Below, one piece after another: positions 10,131-19,859 of a DNA stretch of 34,439 nt. The position numbers and the translations under genes were made by a program. The DNA is from Sperchopsis tessellata (lineage: Eukaryota; Arthropoda; Insecta; Coleoptera; Hydrophilidae): contig JAWQRN010000200.1 of NCBI GenBank assembly GCA_033557685.1, positions 1-34,439 on the forward strand. Reading direction: 5' to 3'. The notes below the pieces were generated by a model. The model had not been told where the DNA came from, made no database searches, and was given only the letters and a program-made list of their open reading frames with translations. Position 1 is the stretch's first letter. Each line of letters opens with the position of its first letter.

Positions 10131-10902
10131 TATAAAGATGGCCCATATTGAACGCCGGAATTAAATTTCGCGGCATTTTTTTTCTTATGTGGTTAGTAAA
10201 AGTTTAGAAAATCTGAAAAGCTATATAAAAAACAGCACGTTATTATTGTTAAAACGCATTACAAATTTGGTGAAAATTTTGCGGAGACGGTACACCAAAA
10301 CAAACAAATTTGTCCATTTGGGGCTTGGAAAATCCTTGCGAGATTCATGAAAATCAAATACACCCCGAACTCATTTGAAAGTAAGGCAAGAAATGCGGTA
10401 ACTGTGAATAACGATCGTTGCCGTAATATGATAATGGAGCTTTTTGGCACCAACTGGAAGATATAGACCTTGAACACATGTAATTCCAGCAAGACGGCGT
10501 CAGCAGCAATACAACTCGAACAACAGTTGATTTATTGCACCAATAATTTCTTGGTCACGTAACTTGACGGAATACCGACATCAATTGGCCAGAAAAATCT
10601 TATGATTTAACTCCGTGCTACTTCTTTTTGTGGGGTTATCTGAAATCCAAAATAAATGCCAGCAATCCGAAGTGTTATCGATGAAACTGATCAGAGATTG
10701 TGCGAAATTGTAGTCGAAAATTTTAAGAAAAGAACAAAGATTTGCATCCTAAGCCGAGATGGTCATTTGTCTGGCATTATTTTTCATATTTAATAGGACA
10801 GTATGTCCTTTATTACGCAATAAGGATTCAATCATAAAATCAATAAAAAAGTCGTTTTATTTCCAATTTAAATTCGGCTCTCAATTTGGGCCATTCTTTA
10901 TA
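10131..10902 (+). mobile_element. mariner-like element with terminal inverted repeats
   Basis: The left end starts TATAAAGATGGCCCA (10131 onward). The right end, read in reverse complement, starts TATAAAGAATGGCCCA and ends at 10902; matching blocks (ATTGA, GCCG, TTAAATT) continue for about 40 bases. The outermost TA on each side is probably the duplicated target. The total of about 770 bases is short for a family with elements near 1.3 kb, so the 5' part of the transposase is deleted. It separates two parts of one LINE, which suggests it inserted into that LINE. Confidence 0.88.
10270..10795 (+). pseudogene. mariner-like transposase remnant (copy 2)
   Basis: C-terminal half of a Tc1/mariner-superfamily DDE transposase, read across frameshifts. 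It includes FQQDGVSSNTTRTTVDLLHQ (about 10488-10547; QDG holds the second catalytic Asp) and NWPEKSYDLTPCYFFLWGYL (about 10578-10637), the block where relatives have their last catalytic acid, here changed from the usual LDYF to CYFF. The end corresponds to the family's GGHL..IIF block just before 10790. The N-terminal DNA-binding region is absent. Stops interrupt every frame. It belongs to the same group as the remnant at 1665-2110. Confidence 0.85.
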
Positions 10903-10985
10903 TGGATTCTAGTCCAACCCCCAAGCCAATCGGCAACATTTCAGACTCAAAAACCTGGCGCCAGTGTTTTAGCGCCACCCGTTGA
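10903..10985. other. unexplained GC-richer segment with GGCGCC palindrome
   Basis: Between the right end of the mariner-like element and the LINE reverse-transcriptase part lie about 80 bases that are richer in GC than the surroundings. They contain TGGCGCCA and an inverted pair TGGCGC / GCGCCA separated by TAAAACAC-type sequence. They do not read as reverse transcriptase and I do not recognise them; they may be part of another short repeat. Confidence 0.4.
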
Positions 10986-11352
10986 TGAAGTTAACCATTC
11001 AAACGTCGTGCCTCTTATGCCATACTGATAGCATTTATCCAAAAACAGACGATGTTCCAAGCAGTTAAATGCCCTAGAAAGATCCTGAGCTAGATTCCTG
11101 GCCTCTAAAATATTGCCAAAATTCTTTCTTTCCCTAAATAAACCCATGTCGATTTCGACAAGAAAATTAAAAATTACTTATACGTATACTTGAAGAAATC
11201 TCAAAGATTTTAGAGAAAAAGAGGAAACTTATAGGACGGTAATTCTGAACTAGGTGGGTATTCCCTTTTTTTATCGATCGGTGTAACTGCTGTAAGTTTA
11301 GTTTATTTGGAAACATACCGGCCTTAAAAGATTCGTTTATCAGGTGCACCAA
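10986..11352 (-). pseudogene. CR1/Jockey-like LINE reverse transcriptase, N-terminal part
   Basis: Two minus-strand frames carry the start of the reverse-transcriptase domain. 11167-11352 reads HLINESFKAGMFPNKLNL, then a KKG block and QNYRPISFLFFSKIFE; the family pattern is PLYKKGD..NYRPISLLS.FSKIFEK. 10947-11147 reads ARNLAQDLSRAFNCLEHRLF and YGIRGTTFEW; the family pattern is F.DLSKAFDC..H and YGIRG. The catalytic Asp position of LSKAFD is Asn here, so the copy is inactive. The YADD box and the rest of the palm are missing between here and 10130, where the mariner-like element and an unexplained segment lie. Confidence 0.85.
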
Positions 11353-12744
11353 TGGCTCAACATAAAGCGAATATAGTGTTTTATAAAGCTTACAGGTATT
11401 CCATCGTATCCCGCACTTTTTTTATTTTGATATTTTATTTTTTTATAGTTATAAGCATTCAACGAATAGGATTATGAGCTATTTCAGAATATTATATTAA
11501 CAATTATTGGAAATTGAATGGCATGAAGGTACATAAATATCAACTCTTAGCACATTAAAACATTTTTTGTATTCCGATATTGTGTAATATAAATTACCAT
11601 AATTCTAGTCTTTAAAGAGTGTTATTTATATCAGCTTACTATGATTTGAACTATCCTAGAAGTTATTTTAGTTTGTATTATAATAGAAGTAAATCTTAAA
11701 TGAAATTTGACGTATGTAACTAATCCAGTCCGGGTTTTTGATATATGGTCTTAAACCAATGGTTTCTGAATAAGTCACACAAACATTAAACAAGTACTGA
11801 AAATCTTTATGAAGTAATGCATTAATAATGGCTAGATGCCGCACATTTTGCCATACTGACGTACACAGAGTGAAGATTATGTGTTTAAAAATATAAATCA
11901 CTGGGCGCCATGTACAATACTACTTTTATCTAGCTTGAACAATTATGTTATATACAATACACAAGAAAATATTACCTAATTAAACAACAAATGTCATCAA
12001 AGTTGCGAGTCTTATCATTTTTAATATGTACTTCTTCACTTACCACAGTTGTCTCTATGAGTTGTTCAATATTGCAATAATACAAATTTGAATAAATTTA
12101 AAATGCATTAGGAAACAAAATTAAAATTAATACAACTTGTTTGAATTTATCGTCACAAAATGGCCTCAAAAAGTTGAATCAAATAGAATTTAATTTCTAA
12201 TAAATTATTATAAAATAATGGTACTCTATTTAAATTATAAATAAACTATTCTATTTAAACGAATGATACAGGTATAATATATTTTACTAAAAGCTTAATG
12301 ATAAATTTAAAAATTCAAATTAATTTAACTCTAAAAAATAATAATATATGAATAACAGTAAATATTATGAAATCATAAATGAAACAAATGAATTATGCGG
12401 TGTGGATATAGAGTATGTAGAGCATTCAAATACCATTAAAGAGCGAACAAAGGTTAACGTAACTATTAAGACACAAACCGGGTGATAAAACAGAATAGGA
12501 ACTATACATAGATGAAACAGATACTTACGGGATATAACGCTATTGACCATGTCTCGATTAAGACATGCAGGTATTAAAGGTTTGGTCCAAAATGGCATTA
12601 TATCTACATTCTAATTCAAGACATCATGAAAAACCTACATCAAATGTTAAATTACATCAGGAAACGAAAACGTTTCTTATTAAATAAGGTTTTAGACATT
12701 GTCCTGTGCAGCTCTAGAGATATGTACCTGATCATATAATGAAG
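11353..12744. other. AT-rich DNA, no gene recognised
   Basis: No domain motif was found. Small open frames at 11668-11901 and 12365-12598 (minus) have no features I recognise and are treated as chance. Confidence 0.5.
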
Positions 12745-13392
12745 TCACGAGGGCATAAAAGAGAATATAGTATATATAAACATTTTGAGATTTTATGATT
12801 TTATCGTGGTATTTGCACTTACTATCGAAGAGTTCAAAGCAAAATGGATAATCTGAATTCTGAAAGTAAAAGTATAGGCCTTAGGACGAATGTTAATAAA
12901 ACAAAAATGATGCCAGCCAATGTGTACATAGAGGTTACATAAATTGAAGCCATAAAATCATATTTTTTCCAGCGAAGAATAAAGTTTGTATAGAGTATCA
13001 CTGAATATTTTAGCAACAGATATGTCACAGATGCATCTGCATTTTAAACGTGGGGTCTTCTATCAGTGTAAATTGCCTCTTATGACTCCTGCTAGAGAGA
13101 TATGGGCGTTAAGGACATTACATATTCAGAAGCTTCAAACAACGAAAATTAGTATTGAAAGTTATATGATGGGCTTGACAATTACTGATAGAAGGTGCTT
13201 TACATGAATAAGATCATCGACCGTCAATGGAATTAATATTTTAGTAGTAGAGAGACAACGTAAAGTAAATACGAAAACCAAATGACACAACTGTAGCTAA
13301 TTAAAGAAACTTCGGTATGTCTCTTCGTCCAGCAGTGGGTGACTGACGACTGATTTTGATGATGGTGATTATGATATATATATATATATATA
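12745..13392 (+). pseudogene. RTE-like LINE reverse-transcriptase fragment (copy 1)
   Basis: An ATG-less frame open from about 12745 to a TAA near 12942 reads YINILRFYDFIVVFALTIEE, then MDNLNSESKSIGLRTNVNKT. This is the palm region around the catalytic box; the usual FADD is replaced by FYDF, removing one catalytic Asp. After degenerate sequence, a frame at 12986-13207 gives LPLMTPAREIWALRTLHIQK and YMMGLTITDR, corresponding to the TYG.ETWTL...ML.I..RD block after the palm. The 3' end has remnants of the family's C-terminus (around 13300) and a GAT/TGATGG-rich run followed by TATATA (13374-13392), typical of RTE elements that end in microsatellites. It matches the minus-strand copy at 27146-28020 block for block. 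Confidence 0.85.
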
Positions 13393-14201
13393 CATACATG
13401 TGGATTTTAAAATAACTGTAAAGTCACTTAATACCAACACATATCCTGCCTGACGATATACTTCACATTTACAAATACCTGATAATACGTTCCGCTTGAC
13501 GGTATTGATATCTTTAACATTTTGAAATACTTGACAATGAGCCATTCAAAATGTTAAAATCCAAACAAATACAGATACATTTTACTCCGAACGTAATTAA
13601 AAATAATAAAATAAATCTAAAGTCTGTCAATGTTCGATGGAAAATTTTGGCTCATTTTTGAGCCGTCCCACAATTTAAATGGACATCTATCAGTTGACAG
13701 TTCATTTTATTAATGATGTGAGCACAGAATCGGGCTTTGGATTCTGACCATATTTGTAATATTCATTTATCCAAAATATAATAGTTAACTTATTATAAAT
13801 GTCAAAAATACCAAAACTGATGATACGTTTATATACTCATGCACATATTCATAAAAGTCTGTTTTCAATTTAATGATTCGTTTTCTATAAACGGTCATTT
13901 TCGAAATTCTGAAACATGTTTGTTATGTAAGTTAGGTTAACAAGAAATTTTGATGCCAACCTTTTAAAATTTCTATTATAAACGACACGTTGAAATACTG
14001 CCGTTATTTTTCTGAATAGGATAATAATTTTTCGTTAATTATATTTCTAACGGACCGTTTAAAACGTTCCATTTAATGACGCTCTAGGAATATGGGAATC
14101 AGTTTAAGTGGATTACTTAAGTAAGGTTGTTGATTAATTGACAGTAGACTCTTGGATTGTCAGTTTTGTGTGAGGTTATATATATAGTACTTGATATAAG
14201 A

Positions 14202-14275
14202 TGAGAAAGAGGGAATCCGAAGCTCAACGATATCACCCCTCGCCGGTACATTTATTTGTAATTTGACACTTTATA
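14202..14275 (+). repeat. diverged direct repeat, unit A
   Basis: The segment contains GAGAAAGAGG, TCCGAAGCTCAACGAT and a run ending in CATTTATT. The same order of blocks recurs at 14805-14880 with many substitutions. Family unknown. Confidence 0.5.
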
Positions 14276-14804
14276 ATTGGTGATTTTTCTGATCATCAGT
14301 ATCATAGAGGCAAAGGAAAGACCCTTATGAAGTAAATCGATAGAAATCAATTAGCATCATAGCAAAAATGTCAAAAACGGATAGTTTGCATTTAGGTCAT
14401 TTTGAACTGAAGCATAAACGTTCTACTACTGCAGTTAAATGCGTCCCTGGATAGCGTGCCCTTAAACTAATAAATCGATGATACCCATCTCATGATTCAA
14501 CGTGTTGTACATAGCCTAATACTACATTGATATTATTACTAATAATGGACCATAAATATTTTCGCAGTTACAAGCGTGATCATTAAGCTTTGGACTACGG
14601 TTATATTAAAACCGTTCATGTGCATGAAATTTTGTAGTACATTTAATGTACATATTGCAAATGCTAAGTCCAACGGTACTGCACTCTACACACTTATGTT
14701 CAGTTTAAGAGATTTGCTGAAGTGAATTTATTCATTCATATTTGACATTTTAAGTTACACTTCTATTGACAAGTGACGTTACATTTATCGCTGAATCTGT
14801 GGAA

Positions 14805-14880
14805 AAAGAGAAACATTCGAAGATCGACGATAGTGCTCTCTAGCCTGATTTCCGTTGGCATTTATTACTTATTGTCATAA
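14805..14880 (+). repeat. diverged direct repeat, unit B
   Basis: The second unit of the pair: AAAAGAGAAA, TTCGAAGATCGACGAT, then GGCATTTATT and TATTGTCATAA. It is similar to unit A at 14202-14275; identity is modest and was judged by eye. Confidence 0.5.
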
Positions 14881-15280
14881 ATTATTCACACCGTATTGAC
14901 AGTTCCTACAAAATTATGAAGAAAACATAATGTACACATTCGGTACCCACTTATATCTTTGGCTTAGATTTAAGGATGCCATATTTAGTCCACTACGTTT
15001 GAAACTCAACAAACTAAGCAGTTTCTCACTTTTTGTTCAATAAAAATTTCGTGGAAAATACTGAATTATAAAATTGGTGTAAAAATGTGATATCAGATTA
15101 TGTATCAATTGGCATTTGAAATTCAACAGACCCTGCCTCTGTAAAGGCGCGTATTCATCTGAGAACGAACGCGATCGAGGCAAGGCGAGGCCGAACAAAT
15201 GCCTCGTTTGTAAATGTTGTTGGTGACGAACGTGGCACCGATCCACCCATGCGCCCGTATGAGCAGTAATTTCCGGCAAG

Positions 15281-15373
15281 ATGGAGGACGTCGACCGTTT
15301 GGTAGTGGTCAGTGCTGCATTTGTAGTTAGTTATTGTTGTTATAGTATTGTTATTGTACTTAGTTATAGCTGA
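15281..15373 (+). pseudogene. possible start of Harbinger transposase (fragment)
   Basis: A 30-codon frame starts MEDVDRLVVVSAAFVV and ends at TGA (15371-15373), just inside the left end of the Harbinger-type element. An acidic start followed by a hydrophobic helix resembles the N-termini of some insect Harbinger (DDE_Tnp_4) transposases. No catalytic part is present before the opposite-strand MADF remnant, so nearly all of the gene has been deleted. The assignment is inferred mainly from position and orientation; a chance frame is possible. Confidence 0.4.
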
Positions 15374-15466
15374 CCTGAAATCATATATATGAACTTATAA
15401 ATCTGTTATTATTAATAAATATTTATTATTATTACTATGTTACCACAATGAAATGTGCCAACTTAC

Positions 15467-15793
15467 CTTTACCTGTCCATTTACTTTGCAGAACACGGTT
15501 TTTTTCTCTACGTCGCAAATCTCGCAGACTCACAATTTTCCTTTTCAACACTGCAATATCTTCACCTAAAATTTCACTTATCTCTCGCCAAGCATCTTTT
15601 TTAACAATATTATAATAAAGTTTGTCGCTTTTTTCAATAAGGTGGGCCTTTTTTCATACTCTCGGATAAAATATAAATTGTTTTCATTGTCCCAACTCGT
15701 TGCGAAGTTAATGTCTAGTAAACAGTGCACTGGACTTGACTGAAACAAGTGAAGAAAGAGGCGAGGCAGTTGAAATGCACAAATCCTGTCCAC
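15467..15793 (-). pseudogene. MADF-domain protein of the Harbinger element (broken)
   Basis: PIF/Harbinger elements carry a second gene for a Myb/SANT- or MADF-like DNA-binding protein that helps the transposase reach the nucleus and the element ends. Here the minus strand reads WDNENNLYFIREYEKRPTLL, the start of a MADF domain (pattern FI..YE..P.LW). After a frameshift it continues YYNIVKKDAWREISEILGED, then KRKIVSLRDLRRREKNR, which completes the domain (pattern W..I...L......+.K...LR..+.+E). The exon ends at AAAG followed by GTAAGT (15461-15466), a good splice donor. Codons upstream of WDNE (to 15793) look less like the family and may be intron or 5' leader. The frameshift makes the copy non-functional. 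Confidence 0.82.
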
Positions 15794-15969
15794 ATCTAAT
15801 CATTTTTTTTCTTTGAAGTACCGACTTCTATCGGGTGCCATTCGAATTACCTCGGACCGTACTTCGTACAACCAAATGCTTTTTGCCGCGCCTCGATGGC
15901 ACGTCCACATATATATCAATGTTCGGCCTCGCCTTGCCTCGTTCGCGCTCAGATGAATACGTGCCTTAA

Positions 15970-16854
15970 TAGCGGTAAACGATCTACATAGTATGTTGTA
16001 TATACCTTTACAGTGATTTTTATACGTTCTTATAGACTTCGGTAAACTATCTATGTAGCTTACAATAATTTGTCCATGTATGTATCAATATATATGTCAA
16101 GACTACCTTACAAGCATTAAGCCAAATACTTCACTCCAACTTAACAACTATTTTACGTCATTTTTCATAAATTGAATGGCAGCTAAATAATGCTAATGAG
16201 AATGCAACTCGAACATTGCATTGACAAAATAAAATAACTAAAAGCGGAAGAAGTTTCCGTTTGCAGGGAATTAACGCGCCCAATTACAAATAAATTGTGG
16301 CTTTATGCAAATTTGTTCATAAATACTAAACACAACACATAAAATCTCCATAAATAATTCGTAGATAAATCCAGTTTTACGAAATATTTTGCCATTTAAT
16401 GGATAAGTAATCTGCTTAATGTGAAAACTGTCAGTAGGTAGATTGATTTCAACCGCAAACTACGAAAACACTGTCCTGTTGTGTTCCAAAATTATAATAT
16501 TATGCGTACGTGAATATAGCATATATACATATATGAAGTTATTTCCGCTGCAAATTTGTTCAATTATGTTTCCAATTAAACTTTACTAGTGGTAATATCA
16601 ATGCTAATGGTTTAGTGTAAAATATCATATTTGGCTTAATGATTAGTATTCAATAAAATTCTGTAAAAATATGACATATACTAAAATTGAAATGCAATTG
16701 ACTATTTAAAAACACAAATATTGACTGTAGTTCTCATAACGATTACTTTATTGCAGTTACTATTGTAAAAATAGGATCGTCAATTTTCAACAGTTGTACA
16801 CATTTTGGGAAGTAACTCCTATTTTACATAGTGTAATGATGAAGTATTGGATGA

Positions 16855-16906
<52 letters not shown>

Positions 16907-17386
16907 GATGTTTGAAAAAATGTATGGCATCAGCCGTTTTTAATAGATGACATTGTCAATAGTTTATTAAAGAGCAATAAAAATTTATATTTTACATATT
17001 TTGTTGACTTTTTTTATTTCCTATTTTCAAATTGATTTTGATGTGTTAGCTCCTTCAAGAAAATAAATAAAATAAGTCCCAAATTTTCATATTTCAATTT
17101 TTTATACACATAAAACATAACTAACATGTCTGGTATCTTGCTCTGTACAGTTTAGTTGTCCATTGACCAGCTAACTCTTTATATCAAAGGAAAAGTAAAT
17201 AATGAAATCAAGATTGATTGTTATAACAACGCACGAACTAAAAGAAGTTAGCGGAGTGTTTAATAATAAATATCCAATCTGCAAGCCATTTCTCAGTTAA
17301 TATTTTTCATGTCATGAAAAAGATTCCCTAAAAGCGGCCGAAATTATCAGAAAATATCAATCTAAACGTCCAATTGTATCTTCAGA
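15970..17386. other. AT-rich DNA, no gene recognised
   Basis: No coding or repeat structure was seen other than the TA microsatellite at 16859-16904. Confidence 0.5.
16859..16904. repeat. (TA)n microsatellite
   Basis: A 46-base uninterrupted TA run, the same length as the one at 148-193. Confidence 0.97.
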
Positions 17387-17748
17387 TTTGCATTGAAAAA
17401 CTTAGGGTCACCATTGCAAATATTGCTCATATGCTCATAACTCCACTCTTGGATCGAAGTAATCTTCTGCTAATTCGTGTACTGGTTTAGTTTGTCAGGT
17501 TGCCCCTTTTCTTAGCAGAATGAGGAATATTATTATCTCGTCCCATTTTTCGAACTCTGCTAAGAGAATTATATTGATCATAAAATTGAACGTGTTTTAA
17601 TTCAGCACGTAGACTTCCATGGCCACAATAGATATATTTAGATTTTCGGGAGATAACCATGAGTTGACTTTACTTACAATCCAAGAGTGGAGTTTTGTGA
17701 GCATATGAGCAATATTTGCAATGGTGACCCTATGTTTTTAAATGCAAA
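17387..17748. mobile_element. foldback/MITE-like element with long inverted repeats
   Basis: The arms at about 17387-17465 and 17672-17748 are reverse complements over nearly 80 bases with few differences. They include AGGGTCACCATTGCAAATAT, TTGCTCATATGCTCA and ACTCCACTCTTGGAT. The 200-base interior shows no coding trace, but near 17645-17665 it contains GGGAGATAACC, which recurs at 30376-30390. Long arms and no ORF suit a foldback element or non-autonomous DNA transposon; no target duplication could be defined, and no superfamily is assigned. Confidence 0.82.
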
Positions 17749-19859
17749 CATATTTTCTGTTGGAACAACAAATCCTTACTGGATGCAGGAATCACAAACG
17801 TAACATCCTGAAAAAATCAGTATGACATTGATAGAATTTTAGGGGTATCCTGTTTAAGGGCACCTGTAGAGAAGTATTAATTTATGTTTTAGTTGAGTTG
17901 TATCCCAATATAGATAGTCCTGTTATAACATGTTACAGTATGGAGCCCTAGCTCCCTAGATATATAACATTCGAATTTGGTCAAATTAAGGTCCTAGATC
18001 TTCACATTCAACCGTACTAGATTATTTCTTGTAGGGTTACGTAAGAAATATTGAAAATATACCAAACAATACTGAGGATTTTAAATTACGTATAATATAC
18101 GAAATGCGGCAAATCACAGCCGATATTATGGTTGTATAATATCGGCTGTGATCAATCAACAAGAATTTCTTTGGAGTATTGCTTATTACCAGGTTGTAAT
18201 ACGACAATATATCGAACATTTATTAAATTATTAGTAATAATTTAGTTCTGTATTTAATTTATAGAGCAAAAACTTTGTAATTATTTTATTAAGTATATTT
18301 TGCAGCTTTCTTAATTCTTTATTTCACAAAAAGTGTCATATTATTATAAAAATAATTGAATGGTCTAAACAAATTAAAAAGCAACTCTTCAAATGAAGTT
18401 AAATTATGGACTCTGTCATGTTTTGTCTGTCTATTTGTTAATTGTTTCATACAAAAATATATATCACTGAAAATTAAAATAACTTGTGAAATAAAAAATG
18501 GCCAAACGGAAGTTTGTTGAATGTAATTATTTTTTACTTAGCTTAAATATAATCGTATTTATGTATTTCTTTTAAAATTATTTATGGAAGAAGTTTATCT
18601 TTAAGAATAGAAACGTGGAAAACTATAATATAATATATTTATAACATTTCACTGAAAGTATTGTAAATAAACACATAAATACTAATGAATCCATGTTTCT
18701 GGAATAATTTAAAACGAGTTACCTTGTTTTTATGGTATAGATGGCCTGCTCAATAAAGAAAATCAACAACCTTACCCCACTAATGTTGACAGCAACATTT
18801 AAATCCATTAATCCACAACAAAGGGCACTGACATATTGTTTTCATGAGAAAAGTAACTAATGTGGTTCTTATGAACCAATAGTATTTTTATTTTCATAAA
18901 TAAAATAGAAAAACGTTGTTCTTAATATAATTCTTTAAGTCGATTATATGAACATATTGATGAAGAACTTTGAGAAAATGAGACATACGTTTTTTTTCCC
19001 TAAAACCCCGCAATTTATACCTCACAAATTAATGAATATTCCAAGCAATAGTTAATAGAATTATGCGTTTTTGTTAATTTATATCCGATAACGTGACTTT
19101 TACATAATCGACTAAGGATACAAAAATTATGCATTGTATTTCTTAAGCGCGCAAATAAACTGAGTGTCATTCTTGGGAATCGTTACTGAGAAGACTCGAA
19201 TCATAAACCTTACCTTTATTAATATAAACCCGATTTACACTCACTGCAAGTTAATACTTACATGTTATAATGTATGAAATAAAAATGGCGCCGAATATTA
19301 ACGTTTGTGTATGTGCTGTGCTAAAAAAGTTTAATAAATCAGTACTAATAGACTATGAAAAGTTCATAAGCTATGAAGTCATGGTGGGAACAGTGCTGTG
19401 ATAGATTAGAGGATCCCAAAAAGCCATCAGTATAGTTGTGACGCGAGAAAATTAAACTAAACCGAAAACACCGGAGGAAAATTCTACAAAACACCTAACC
19501 TATGATAGCAAATGGTCGGTAAAATTGTAAGTAAGAAAAAACGAAGCTGCAACTGGTATGAAGAGGTTTAGCGACGGGTCCTATCAACTATTTTGTTATC
19601 TCTGAAAATAAGTAAAAAGTCATGTAACAAATCCATTAAGATAGGCGTAAAAGACTCACGAAATAAACTGACGCTAAAATAGTTAATTACATCCGTGTAC
19701 TACAATACATCTATACCTTCAGTATGGGCGAAATTATTTACCGGAAGTGGAGGTATCTGGTATCTGGCATACATGAAAGAAATTAAAAAAAAAGAAAATC
19801 ATAGTTGCTGAAAAGTACAAAAAAAATCTAATCAGCATGGTGGATTGTAAATGACAATT
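17749..19859. other. AT-rich DNA, no gene recognised
   Basis: Apart from the perfect hairpin at 18113-18152, nothing was identified. The stretch 19375-19440 has an open piece reading WWEQCCDRLEDPKKPSV, which recalls the linker between the endonuclease and reverse transcriptase of some LINEs, but this is too weak to call. Confidence 0.4.
18113..18152. repeat. perfect 17-bp hairpin
   Basis: ATCACAGCCGATATTAT (18113-18129), loop GGTTGT (18130-18135), then its exact reverse complement (18136-18152). Pairing stops abruptly outside. No poly(T) or flanking gene suggests a terminator. The function is unknown; it may be the scar of a small inverted duplication or the end of a mobile element. Confidence 0.95.

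Larger units (their letters stand above)
13393..15141. other. AT-rich DNA with a diverged direct-repeat pair
   Basis: No coding trace. Two segments, listed separately, repeat each other about 600 bases apart. Confidence 0.5.
15145..15966. mobile_element. PIF/Harbinger-type element, internally deleted
   Basis: The left end AGGCGCGTATTCATCTGAG (15145-15163) and the reverse complement of the right end (15948-15966, AGGCACGTATTCATCTGAG) differ at one base in 19. The similarity continues inward through GAGGCAAGGCGAGGCCGAACA on both sides, with a small indel. TAA flanks both ends (15142-15144 and 15967-15969). Three-base TWA duplications are characteristic of PIF/Harbinger. At 822 bases it is far shorter than an autonomous element. 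It keeps a MADF-type ORF remnant on the minus strand and what may be the first codons of the transposase on the plus strand, the convergent two-gene plan known for this superfamily. Confidence 0.88.

Noticed and set aside
12365..12598. Minus-strand frame of 77 codons with a hydrophobic middle
   Set aside because: No motif, neighbour or codon pattern supports a gene; length is within chance for the window.
13645..13665. GGCTCA-TTTT-TGAGCC palindrome
   Set aside because: The stem is only six bases; expected by chance in 34 kb.
15037..15279. Minus-strand frame of 80 codons
   Set aside because: It runs across the left terminal repeat and target duplication of the Harbinger-type element, so it cannot be a gene; GC in the repeat merely keeps the frame open.
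18113..18152. Perfect hairpin as a rho-independent-type terminator or microRNA precursor
   Set aside because: The context is eukaryotic with no upstream gene or U-run, and a 17-bp stem is too short for a typical pre-miRNA.
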